Positions 42,559 to 53,220 of a stretch of 64,000 nt of DNA are shown here, in pieces. A program made the translations under genes and the position numbers. Source of the DNA: Ipomoea triloba. Its lineage: Eukaryota > Streptophyta > Magnoliopsida > Solanales > Convolvulaceae. The DNA lies in the NCBI RefSeq assembly GCF_003576645.1, contig NC_044920.1, positions 4,016,922 to 4,080,921 on the forward strand, in the 5' to 3' direction. Below the pieces are notes generated by a model that had not been told where the DNA came from, ran no database searches, and saw only the letters and a list, made by a program, of their open reading frames with translations. The first letter of the stretch is position 1. Every line of letters begins with the position of its first letter.

Positions 42559-42820
42559 GAAAATTGTAATTTATGTCCCTCTATAATATGTCAATTATCA
42601 ATGTCACTCCTGAATTATTAGTGGTGTAAATGTTGCCCCTCAGTTTTCAAAACAGTACATATATTGCCCCTCCCGTACCGTATGAGAGGGGCAATATATG
42701 TACCGCTTTAAAAATTGAGGGCAATATTTACACTTGGGAGGGGCAATATATGTATCGTTTTGAAAATTGAGGGACGTTGACAATTGACATATTATGGAGG
42801 AACATAAATTACACTTTTCC
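42559..42820. mobile_element. Foldback MITE ('gggaaaattgtaatttatg' family)
   Basis: The left arm (gaaaattgtaatttatgtcc, then ctataatatgtcaattatca) is inverted at the right (ttgacaattgacatattatg, then aggaacataaattacacttt). Between them are two further inverted 'ggggcaatatatgta' words. No coding capacity. Related left ends occur at 32200 and 63590. Confidence 0.75.
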
Positions 42821-42824
42821 CTTA

Positions 42825-43190
42825 GGGGGTGTTTGGTTCAAGTTATATAAGATAACTAAGGTTATATTTGCTTGGTAATATAAGATTCCCATGTTTGGTT
42901 CAAGTTATGTAAGATTCCCAGGGAATGTAACATAACCTCCCGATGAAGTTTTTAGCTATTGGAAGGGGATGTGAGATACACCCCGATTTCTTAGGTAATC
43001 TCACATTCCCTTATCTTATTCCTAATATTGAACTTTTAGCATTTTAATCAATTTATCTTATTTCCGTTGTCTTATTTACCTACTTCAATTTTAAACCAAA
43101 CACAGTAATCTAACATTCCCAGTTATCTAATATTCCCAACAATCTAACATTCCCTAAGGTAATCTAACATTTCGTGAACCAAACGCCCCC
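42825..43190. mobile_element. MITE with GGGGGTGTTTGGTTCA terminal repeats (Tourist/PIF-like)
   Basis: The 366-bp element begins GGGGGTGTTTGGTTCAAG and ends TGAACCAAACGCCCCC. It is flanked by TTA on the left and TA on the right. Such ends and a TTA/TA target are typical of Tourist-like MITEs, but the duplication is imperfect, so the superfamily is provisional. It directly abuts the foldback MITE at 42559-42820. Confidence 0.75.
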
Positions 43191-43514
43191 TAGAGATTCT
43201 TATTAGCTCATTATCTGTGTCTCTCTTTACATTATGTGATTGTGTTGCAATCCATGTTTTCCTCCTACACGTCTTCATACACCACTTACATTTTAATGTT
43301 AAATATCATATTGACCTTTTTTTTTTTTTTTTTTTTTTTAAAGAATAATTGACCTTTGTTTTTATCAACCAAGAAAATACCCAACATTAAATACAATAAA
43401 TAGTTATCTTTCTTTTCATGCATTGCTTTCAATGTGTATAGGATTTCAATGAACCATGATGTTAAAAATGCACATAAACTGATGATTTTGTAGATCATGT
43501 TTTCCATCACAAAG

Positions 43515-44171
43515 CATGAATATTACTAAGCTCGATCTTGACAAGAACGATTATTTAATATGGACTCTGGATATCAAGATATATCTCAAGCACAAAGAGT
43601 TGAGTCACACTATCGTAAAAGAAGAGTCACAAAGCACTAAAAAGCTCATAACATGCAAGTTCTTATTTTCTTACGTCACCATTTAAACCATGACCTTAAA
43701 ATTATTATGTATTAGATTGAAAAAGACCCTCTAGTCTTGTGGACAGTCCGGAAGGATCGTTTCGACTAACAATCATTAATAGCCCTTCCTCACATGCAAT
43801 TTGACTGGCTTAACCTTAGATTTCAATATTATAAGTCAATAACGGATTATAATTCAATTGTACACAAATTAGTCTCGCAACTTAAACTATGCTTATGCAT
43901 GTAAACAAGAAGTTTCAAAAAATGATTTGATTGAAAAGACTCTTATCTACTTGTCATGTGAGCTAACAATACAAGTGTACAACCAATTGTTAGATGAAGA
44001 ATCATAATGCACTCCCAATTGATTTTGCACTGATGCCTAAAACATATAATGTTTCCCAATCAAGCAACTTAGGGAGGGGTTGAGGAAGAAGTTGTGGTCG
44101 TGGTTAGCATCAAGGTGGTAGAAACAGAGCTAACAACAATGAGATAAAAGCTCAGGATAGGAAGCGAAATG
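43515..44171 (+). pseudogene. Ty1-copia gag remnant, 5' part (split by CACTA element)
   Basis: Degenerate UBN2-type gag. Recognisable pieces, with stops and shifts between: LDLDKNDYLIWTLDIKIYLK, DPLVLWTVRKD, then QYYKSITDYNSIVHKLVSQL, and a Gly/Arg-rich stretch near 44070-44160 (GRSCGRG...HQGGRNRANNNE). The next part of the same frame, the zinc knuckle, resumes at 46451 beyond the inserted CACTA element. The rest of the retroelement (protease onward) is not adjacent. Confidence 0.75.
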
Positions 44172-46190
44172 CACAACTACAAAATTATACATATAAGGAC
44201 AGCTTTCCGCTACACCTCTTAAAACAAGTGTAGTGTATTCCCTTAAAATAAAAAAGACACTACTTTTCGCGGCACCCACCGAGAACAGGTGCCGCGAAAA
44301 GTAAATATTAAAATAATATTTAACTTTTCGCGGCACCCGCTTTTGTGGGTACCGCGAAAATGGAGTCTAATTCCTTTTTTCCTTCTTTATTTTGCTAAAG
44401 TTTATTCCTATAATTATTCTTCATCCACGGTTATAATGTCAAAGGGTCATCCCAAGGGTCAAATTCTTCTTCTCCATCCCACGCTTAGCTTCTTTTTCTT
44501 CTTCTCCATCCCAACTTCTTCTTCTTCACACTTAGCAGATTCTTAGATTTTTCTTCTTCTTTTGAGACCCAAACCGTAGCAAATTCTTAGATTCTTCTTC
44601 TTCTTCGTTTGAGACCCAAGCCATCGACGCTCACCATCTATGCTGTCAACTCCTTCGCCGCCGCCGACACCATTTTCTTCAGATCTACTGCCTGTGGACG
44701 CCAACGCCAATCACCGCCTATGCCGTCAACTCCTCCGCCGCCGCCGACGCCATTCTCTTTAGATCTACTGCCTATGGACGCCAACACCAGTCACCGCCTA
44801 TGCCGTCAACTCCTCCGCCGCCGCCGACGCCATTCTCTTCAGATCTACTACCTGTGGACGCTAACGCCGCTCACCGCCTATGCTGTCAACTCCTCCGCTG
44901 CCGCCGCCGCCATTCTCTTCAGATCTGTTGCGAACTGCCGGACGTCGACACTACTCACAGCCATTGCCGTCGTCTCCATCGCCGACGCCGCTCCTCCACC
45001 ATTGCCGTCGTCTGATAAGTTCCTTTTTTTTTGTTTAAATTTTGTATTTCATTTATTTATTTTTATTTATTTATTTCGAATATTAGTGTATTTATTTGGA
45101 ATATTATTAGTGTATTTGATTTATTTCCTTTTATTTGTAATTTATTTTGAATACTATGTGTCTATGGCTATTGTTCTATATTTGGATTTTGTTGAATATT
45201 AGTGTTTGATTTTTTTTTTAAATTGAATTTTATTCTAATTTTGAATATTTATTGTGAATTTTCAAAATTTTAAAATTTTATTATTATTGTGAATACTATG
45301 GCTATCGACGCAGTGTGTTTGTATATAGATATATTGAGATATGTATGTTGTGAATAATATGGTTATTGTGAATAATATGGCTACTGAACTCAGTTTTGGT
45401 TTATTTCCTGTGTGTTAACCTGCCTTTGTAATTTGTGACAACCACATATATCCTAGGAGTTGTTTGTGTATATCCTCAGAGAATTTTAAATTTGCACACA
45501 ACAAGAATTTGGGATTTTCTGCAAGTAAAATCTCATTTGAAGAATGGAATACTAAGAAGGGCTCATTTTGGAGTTGCTTCTATAATTGGTGTCATAGATT
45601 CTGGTTAGTATGTAATGGTGCCCATGGTTGTTAACATTTACATTGCAGTTTGGCTTATTATTATTATTCAATTTTTGCTTAGTGCAGAGATATGGCCTGA
45701 ATATGAAAGCTTTAATGATGATGGATTTCATAGTGTTCCATCCTATTGGAAGAGAATGTGCCAAGAAGGAGAAGAATTTAATAGTTCCAACTGTAGCAGG
45801 TAAACACTCTAATGAAATAATTTTTTTTTTTGGAAAAATGAAATAAAATTGAGAGATGTGTTTCCAGGCATGTATTCTCTTTTTGATAATGCAAAATTTG
45901 TACTGAGTTTTCTATTACTCTGCTTTCCCTTATTGATAAGTGTTAGATTTCAAATTTTGGGCATATTGCAGATTTGCAGCTTCCAGATGATATAGAGTGG
46001 AGTTTCATTGGGAATTTATAGAGAAATAAAGATTTTGGTTATATTTTAGTTTCTAATGTAATAATCTTATGTAGTTTGACAATATTGCTTCTTTTTTTTT
46101 TTTTTTTTTTGACTTGATTTGATGAATAATAGTCCCTAATTTTGAAGTAGATAATAAATTATGTTTCTAAATTAATAATTACCTGTTTAG

Positions 46191-46230
<40 letters not shown>

Positions 46231-46450
46231 TTTTATAAAAAAAAAAACAAAAAAGGTATCAGCGGCACCTCTTGAAGAGGTGCCGCGAAAAGAAAAAAAT
46301 AATAAAATATTGTGAGCTTTTCGCGGCACCTGTTAACAGGTGCCGCGAAAAAGCTCATGCCTTTTAGCGTCACTGTGATAGGCTACACCTGCTACAGGTG
46401 TAGCCTAAAGTCTTTTACGGGTGTAGCGTATTTACATTTTTGTACTAGTG
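44172..46450. mobile_element. Non-autonomous CACTA (En/Spm-like) element inserted in a gag remnant
   Basis: The 2279-bp element is flanked by a 3-bp target duplication ATG (44169-44171 and 46451-46453). The right end reads, on the minus strand, CACTAGTACAAAAATG; the left end is CACAACTACAAAATT, a one-base decay of CACTA. Subterminal hairpins built from ttttcgcggcacc/ggtgccgcgaaaa occur twice at each end (44264-44300, 44322-44360, 46263-46293, 46318-46351), plus 'ctacacctgctacaggtgtag' at 46384. Subterminal repeat arrays of this kind are the transposase-binding layout of CACTA elements. No transposase is found. The interior has an 80-bp tandem array and unknown sequence that may be captured. 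Confidence 0.88.
44628..44940 (+). repeat. 80-bp tandem array inside the CACTA element
   Basis: Nearly four units containing 'tatgccgtcaactcctccgc', 'cgccgccgacgccattctct' and 'agatctactgcctgtggacg'. The period is 80 bp, not a multiple of 3, so successive units are read in different frames (MPSTPPPPPTPF, then RLCRQLLRRRRR, then YAVNSSAAAA). This argues that the open frame at 44609-45202 is not a selected protein. The array is far more GC-rich than its surroundings. Confidence 0.8.
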
Positions 46451-46453
46451 ATG

Positions 46454-46700
46454 ATTGAGATAATTGAGAACAACTGAGCTCATCGAGGCATAGATCTAGC
46501 AAGAAACAAGTTTACTGTCAATGTGGATATGAAAGACACTAGTCTTGTACGTGCCGCAAACCAAAGCATTTGGTTGAGGCTTATCAACGAATGCAGAAGA
46601 GAGATGATAAGCAACAGTTGAAGAATGGGTCTCATCCTGCTAGTTTGGCGAAGCAAATGCAATGTTAAATGACGATAACAAAATCTTTTGCAATATGATC
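46454..46700 (+). pseudogene. Ty1-copia gag remnant, 3' part with zinc knuckle
   Basis: Continues the gag remnant beyond the CACTA insertion. A decayed CCHC-type knuckle and the sequence after it are recognisable (CQCGYERH...CTCRKPKHLVEAYQRMQKRD), as in TNT1/UBN2-type gag proteins. It has in-frame stops and is not functional. Confidence 0.72.
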
Positions 46701-47618
46701 GAGCTTGGAGATTATAGGGATCATGAGTGATTATTTTATAAAACAAAATGAGTATATGTTGTAGTTCAAGAACCACATTTCTAAACCTTGCGTTAAAGAT
46801 TAAAGATGTACAGTGAGTTCATACCAAGTAAAAATGATGAGCTTCTCATGCTCTAAAGCTAACAAAGGTACTAAAGACTATTTGACTATTTCCATGGACA
46901 GTACATACAAAGTTAAATATCAGTATAGTCTAGTCTCCTCATTTTCAACTCAATGCATACTGAAAAGTGCAGCAGAACAATAAAAATTCAGAATCCCAGT
47001 GTTCAGTTTGGTACTGTTAAAATGTACGTATTACTACTACTATGCTATAACTTATCTACAATTCCCATGGTAATTTTCATGCTACTTGTGTGTTATTCAC
47101 AAGAGAATAAGATCCTGTGATAACCCAATGGATAACTAAAAAGAAAATGGAAGAAGATAAGGGGGCAATTGGAGATCAAAGTAAAGATTAAAACAAGACC
47201 ACATCTATCTGACCTGGCCGTTGTATTCCTGAATTGATTCAAGAGAAGTTTCTGTGGCAAAAGGTTATGATTCCCCTAAGTTCTGGATAATAATGATCAA
47301 AACAGAAATCAGGTGACAAAATCATATATTTGTCACTAAAAAGTACTAATACATCTGTGATAACTAATGCAACAAATTAATCTAGCTGATTTAAATCAAA
47401 ATATTTTTCTACTATGGCGACTCTTGGTCTCTTCAGCTAGCGGTCTTTCTGATGTTATGTGTACTTTGATTTAAATCGATTAGAATATCTTGTAGAGTCT
47501 CCTTGCATACTTAAAAGAGGAACTATCTAGAATAAAAATGGCATAAAACTTACCCATAAAATTTTTAAAAGCATCTGGCATTGCACGCTTTTTGTTGCCC
47601 ATAAACATTTTCCCCATT
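46701..47618. other. Intergenic, nothing recognised
   Basis: AT-rich sequence with no open frame of note. It probably contains decayed retroelement sequence between the gag remnant and the copia LTR, but I cannot show that. Confidence 0.4.
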
Positions 47619-47805
47619 GTAAAAAGGTAGAGGCGATGTCGTATTCCACAACTAACAGTTTACAATCAGAATAGAGTCCTATAGGAGAGTGAGTAGAGAA
47701 CTAACCTATCCTATAGAATACAGTTATTGACTAAACTAGAGCTACTAGAAAGGAAAGCATACATTATAATAAAATAATAACTATAACATAATAATATGAC
47801 TAACA
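47619..47805 (-). mobile_element. Ty1-copia 3' LTR (187 bp)
   Basis: On the minus strand it begins TGTTAGTCATATTATTATG and ends CTACCTTTTTACA, with canonical TG...CA ends. A polypurine tract (TTGAGGGGGTG) lies just upstream, right after the RNase H frame's stop. The 187-bp length is short for copia. The matching 5' LTR is missing. Confidence 0.75.
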
Positions 47806-47812
47806 CACCCCC

Positions 47813-48463
47813 TCAAGCACAAGGTTGTAGAGGAACAACATTGAGCTTGTCACGAAGAGCCTGGAAACGCGGTGCCGGAAGTGGTTTGGTGAAGATATCC
47901 GCAAGTTGATCACGCGTTGAAATAAAGTTAACCACGAAGTCCCCGGATGCCACCTTATCCCGAACAAAATGAAAGTCGATCTCGACATGCTTGGTTTGGG
48001 CATGAAAAACTGGATTGGCAGCCAGGTATGTGGCACCGAGATTACCACACCACAACTGTGCCGGTTTCCCAGAATGTAGACTAAGTTCTTGCAACAAGGA
48101 GACAACCCAGGTTAACTCGGCCGTGACATTAGCTAACCCTTTATACTCAGCTTCGGTGGAGGAGCGTGCAACGGTGCGCTGTTTCCGGGAGACCCAGGAT
48201 ATAAGATTGTCGCCATAGAACACAACATACCCACTCGTGGATTTTCTGTCAACGGGACAACCAACCCAGTCGGAATCAAAGTAAGCATGTAAATCCGTAG
48301 ATACTGAGGAAGTCAACCGCAACCCATAGTCCTGAGTGCCTTTAACGTACCGCAGAACCCGTTTAAGGAGGCCCCAGTGATCTGCGGTAGGAGAATGCAT
48401 AAATTGACATAACCGATTTATCGAGAATGAAAGATCTGGACGCGTGATAATCAGATACTGCAT
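47813..48463 (-). pseudogene. Ty1-copia pol fragment: RT C-terminus and RNase H
   Basis: An open frame of 216 codons ending just before the polypurine tract. It starts in the end of reverse transcriptase (YLIITRPDLSFSINRLCQFM; HWGLLKRVLRYVKGT) and covers copia RNase H (FDSDWVGCPVDRKSTSGYVV; SSTEAEYKGLANVTAELTWV) to the standard end (HVEIDFHFVRDKV...DQLADIFTKPL). Everything upstream (gag, protease, integrase, most of RT) is missing. The break at 48464 coincides with the start of LTR-like sequence. The open frame suggests a fairly recent loss. Confidence 0.92.
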
Positions 48464-48467
48464 AATT

Positions 48468-49340
48468 GGGCCCTAATAAAAAAAGAGTCAAGTGATCAAT
48501 TCCTTAATTTAACAATCACATTCATTCTAAAGGCAATGAAAAATCCAAATTAAACAATTTAATTCATGTAAGCATTCACAATTCAATTTAAATCCCTAAA
48601 GTATTTAACAACTCATAATGAAATTGTAAACTAAAACAATTGGAATAATAAACAATGAATTTAAATACCAAAGCAATTTGAGAATTGAAAGAAGAAGAAA
48701 TTGAAATTCTTACTTGAATGAATTTGTAAAAAGCAAAACTGAAATTGAAGTTTAATGTATAATTACAACGGAAAATTCTTCTCTAAATCTTCTTCAAAAG
48801 TAATGGAATTGCAACGGATTGATGTTCTAAAGTGTTTGTGGAGAGAAATCTAGAGGGAGAGTTCAGACAATCAAAATTGTTTAGAAAATAACCACCAAAA
48901 GGTATTTATAGTCCAAAGTTTGCGCCTTTTCACATCCTTCCGGACCAGGAGTCTGAGTCCCACCGTGAGTCTCACTGATCAGATTCTGATTAGCACACTC
49001 ACGCTAAGTATTAGCGTGAGTCCCATGATCAGAAACTCAGCTTCGGACTCACGCTGACACTCAGCGTGAGTTCTTCTAGAATCTAGATGACATTCACGCT
49101 ATTGTATTGCTCCTTCGTTCCCCGGTGTGCCCACGAGTGTTTTTCTTGTTGTTTAACGCCTCATTTTCTCCCAAGATTAGCATCTTTTCATGCTTGCTTG
49201 CTCATTACTCGGTCATTTCTTCCTTCAATCAAGATACAGTCAAATTACGCATTGTTCTACCTTCCTTTACCTAACATTTGAGCAAAAAACAAGCATAAAT
49301 GAGCACATATATAAGGCTATTTAATGACATATCACAACAT
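48468..49340 (-). mobile_element. LTR-like sequence of another retrotransposon (probable solo LTR)
   Basis: On the minus strand it has a promoter-like layout: two perfect 25-bp palindromic words (ACTCACGCT...AGCGTGAGT at 48997-49021 and 49047-49071), then a TATA box (CTATAAATACC, 48901-48911), then a leader rich in 'ctctccctctagatttctct'. The left edge abuts the truncated copia frame, so this element probably broke it. Termini and target duplication are not resolved. Ty3-type is a guess from the look of the LTR. Confidence 0.5.
48901..48911 (-). promoter_or_regulatory. TATA box of the LTR-like element
   Basis: CTATAAATACC on the minus strand, a consensus plant TATA box, about 85-170 bp downstream of the palindromic pair. 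Function inferred from position only. Confidence 0.45.
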
Positions 49341-50239
49341 TACACACTCAAGAATTCCTAATGGGTTGAGATGTATGTTCAGATGTTCCACACCATTCAC
49401 CATCTTTAAAACTTAGCTTGGCTCTCTAGTCATGCTATTGTGAAACTTAGATCATTCGATTGGATTGTGCAATGGCACAAAATTAATCATTTTTAGATTA
49501 GTAGATCATGTCGTTGAAGTTAAAACACTATATGGAAATAATGCAGGTAATTAAAGGGTGTTGGTATGTACGTTCCTCGATTGTCATTGAATTAAGGATA
49601 ATTTTCACTTATGTTGTCTTATGCTATGAAAATAAATAAGAGCCAAAGCCAAACTCTTTCTAATGTTGGATTGTTTTGAAGAAACCAGTTTTTGTACATG
49701 TGCAATTATAGGTAGTTGTGTCTAAAGTTAGCAATTCAAAAGGTTTTAAAATACTTATTATGTTCAACAAGAGTGGAGAATATGGTTCTTCAACTACAAA
49801 TGTTGTGTCCAAGGAATTGAAGTGTTTAATAATCTATAAATGCTACTTATAAATCTACTGTGGAGATTCATTTTTTAATAATTACTACTATATGTTTGTG
49901 TATGAGTCAAGTTAATATTGAAATACAAAATTAGAGTGAAATATTCCATTGCTAATGCATGGAATAGTGCTACATTTATATCTTGAACTTATATCTTATT
50001 ATCAAGGTATTATAATAACATCTTTAATTTTTTTACCGTGATCTGCATCAGACGGATAGCCTAACTTAAAAATTAGACACATATAACATGTTATACGTTT
50101 ACTTATTTTTCAAATCCAATTTAAGTACATAATTTGTGTTCATAGACACATAATTTTACAACACAAGATACAAAAATTCATAACATACACAATTACTATT
50201 TTATTTCACGTACAAAATTAATACTCTTAAAATATAAAA
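49341..50239. other. Intergenic, nothing recognised
   Basis: AT-rich sequence without a supported gene or terminal repeat. Confidence 0.4.
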
Positions 50240-51747
50240 TCTATACTATTAATAAAAACAATATCCTCAGTTTTAACTTCCCGCCCAAAACAGACATATA
50301 ATATTATTGTTTGCGTACTATTGTAAAATATGGTAATACAATTCCTATCCCTAATACAATTGTAAATTAAAATAGAATTCCTAATAAAATATATTATTCT
50401 CTACGTTCTTATTCGTAATACAATTCTAGACTAGAATTACTAATGGTAATAATTCAGTATATATATTTCTCTGCAATGCAATCTATACTATTAATAAAAA
50501 CAATATTCTCAGTTTTAACTTCCCGCCCAAAACAAACCTATAATATTTTGGTGTGCGTAATATTGTAAAATATGGTAATACAATTCCTATCCCTAATACA
50601 ATTGTAAATTAAAATAGAATTCCTAATAAAATATATTCTTCTCTACGTTCCTATTCGTAATACAATTCTAGACTAGAATTACTAATGGTAGTAATTCAGT
50701 ATATATATTTCTCTGCAATGCAATCTATACTATTAATAAAAAAAATATCATCAGTTTTAACTTACCGCCCAAAACAGACCGATAGTATTATGGTATGGTT
50801 TGCGTAATATTGTAAAAAATATGAAAATTTGGCACAATTCAACCCGTGAACGACATTCGTGCATGCAGGTGTCGGCGAGTCAAGCCTTTTTAAGTTCATT
50901 TTGGGATTTCATTTGCACCCACCCCCCTCACGCGCGAGAGAGAGCCTCTATGCTATACAATTCAATAAGCCTTAGAAAAACTCTTGTATAAGTAGTGGTG
51001 CAAACCACTTCTCAAACCAATGTGGGACAAAAGTTACTTGAAAGGTTTTTCTCTATATTTTTCTAACTCAAATGGGTCAACTTTTAGAACTAATTTCTCA
51101 TTCACCCATTATCAGTTTTGAGCGTACAATATATCAATCTTTTCGTCTAACTACGAAGAACACGAATCCACTTTTACCCGACCCAAATCGAAAGTGGACC
51201 CCACATATATTTGTACCACAATATTGCCAGTAAAATGCCATTTTATGCTAATTTTTTTCCAACAGTTATTTGTCTAGAGAATATCAACGTGTTGAAGGAA
51301 GAAGATGATATATAGTGAAGGGCAATATCATCTTCACTATATATCATCTTCTTCCTCCAACACAACGCTCTACGGTCAACCAACAATTACTCAACTGATT
51401 ATCCCATTATTCCCATGTAAATTTTTCTCTAATATAGTTATACTTACTGAATATCAAAATATAAGTGTACCTCAAGATCTTGCAATAACTAGCCGACAAG
51501 TAATTAAATTAATGAATATGATGCAATAATGTAAATTATCTACCTATTGCATTTATACACTTATTTTAGAACACTGAATTTTTGTGATATTTGTTGCATG
51601 CAAGGAAGACTCATACTATAATTACATTTATACGCTTATTCATACTCATATTCAATGTTATAATTTATATAATTGTATATCGATTCAAATATTTCTTAAA
51701 ATATTATAACAAATTCATTCCGTGCAACGCACATGTTAAAATACTAG
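50240..51747 (+). mobile_element. Non-autonomous Helitron with three tandem 5' ends
   Basis: Three 5' termini start TCTATACTATTAATAAAAA at 50240, 50482 and 50724, exactly 242 bp apart, each followed by 'cagttttaacttcccgccca' or a close variant. One 3' terminus follows: hairpin GTGC-AAC-GCAC (51722-51732), 'atgttaaaata', CTAG (51744-51747), then T. Helitrons start with TC and end CTRR with an upstream hairpin, so the innermost element is 50724-51747 (1024 bp). No Rep/helicase frame is present. The 3' end reappears at 55437 in the falsely duplicated copy. Confidence 0.8.
51288..51360. repeat. Perfect-looking palindrome at the contig-overlap start
   Basis: 'gaagaagatgatatatagtg' pairs with 'cactatatatcatcttcttc' around a short loop (gggcaatatcat). 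The duplicated copy beginning at 54995 starts inside this hairpin, at 'atgatatatagtgaaggg'. A hairpin of this kind is a common break point for short-read contigs. Confidence 0.8.
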
Positions 51748-52869
51748 TTTCATATAACAAGACAAAAGCTCTTAACATAAGACACATGCACATACACCAA
51801 GATGCACAGTTCACTGTGAATCCTAGTTCATAGTATAAAGATTTCATGGAGTGGACTCCTTGATAATTAGGTCTTCTTTGAGATCTTGAAGTGAAATCCA
51901 TCTGGAAATCTTATGATAGGAGCTCTCACAATTCTGCATCTCTTCACCCGTTCCCATCTATATAAAATCACAAAAGTATTCAATTATTGATATACTTTTC
52001 TTTCATATAAAATACAATGAGAATAAGCAGAGTTTTTGTCTCACGAGTTAAATAATATTCCCACTGTTACTGGTACACAACGTACTATAAAAATTATTGT
52101 GACATATGCACGATTTATGTTTTTCCCCTTTTGATCCTTTGGTGAAAATTAATCCAATGAAATCATATTGTATTTTAATTTATCTCGTGACTTTGACTAA
52201 AGTTTATGTATGTCAAATCAAAAATTGTACGTCCTATAATAGCATGTCATGTGAATTGATATTTTTGTCCATAAAATTTGATCACTAGTTATAAGTCAGG
52301 CAACTTTTAGTAAAATTTTATTGAGCTTTTCACTAGAAGAATTAAAATGAAAAAAATTTAGAATCCAGTCATGCACTTAGAATGACCGTTTTTTTTTAAT
52401 TATGAACCGATAATGAAAATGTCATTAAACTCGTGGATCAAATTAAGGGTGACAATAGACTCATGGGTCAAAGACGACAATAGCTCGTAATACAAATTAT
52501 GGATTTAGTTTGAACTGAACTTACTTGTAATTAGTGACCAAGACATGTATAAAGAAGGACAAAAACGCCCTAGCATATTCTGCACCAGCACATTGCTTCA
52601 ATCTATACCCAAATGGCACGAAATGCTTAGTAGCACTACTTTGATCAATTTTCTTGAAAACCACCAAAACAAAAAATGTCAGCTTTGGCTAGACAGATGA
52701 AAATACAATTTTGTGTTGGGCAGTGGCCGGTAAAGGATTAAGTCTAGTACCCGGTGGCTGTGGATTGCGGACGGAGGCCAATAAAATCCCTAAGGACCGA
52801 GTCCCACACCCTGTATCGAACAATGTGATGACCGTCTATAAATAAGAAAACAAGTTAGGCCTTCGCTAC

Positions 52870-53053
52870 TAGCTATAGCTTTTGGCGTGAGTGGTAAGCG
52901 CTTGATTCTAACATTTTGGTTAGGCCAGGGTTTAGGGTTTAAGCTAAGTATTAGACCTGCCAGCGCCATGGATTGAATGCAAGTGAACTTCAAATGTATC
53001 AGGGTTTAGATGGAGAGCAGACACAAATATTTGATCAATGTGTAAACATACTG

Positions 53054-53084
<31 letters not shown>
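52870..53084 (+). other. tRNA-like SINE candidate
   Basis: 'tggcgtgagtggtaagcgct' resembles a pol III A box. About 55 bp further a weak B-box-like 'agggtttagggtttaagc' occurs, and the stretch ends in a long T-run (53056-53084). The order is SINE-like, but the B box is poor and no target duplication was found. It is repeated at +3690. Confidence 0.25.
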
Positions 53085-53085
<1 letters not shown>

Positions 53086-53220
53086 GGTTTTCTTCAAAAG
53101 GAATAACTTAACATACTTGCAATGTGAATGTCATGGACTTGTACTCTTCCCAAGTAAGAGGGGCATCTGGATTCTCTCTGTTCTTCAAAATGGTTTCATG
53201 CTCAGCCTGGATTTGAACTC

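Noticed and set aside
44609..45202. A 197-codon Pro/Arg-rich frame
   Set aside because: It is produced by an 80-bp GC-rich tandem repeat whose period shifts frame each unit, inside a CACTA element. No domain and no sign of selection on the protein.
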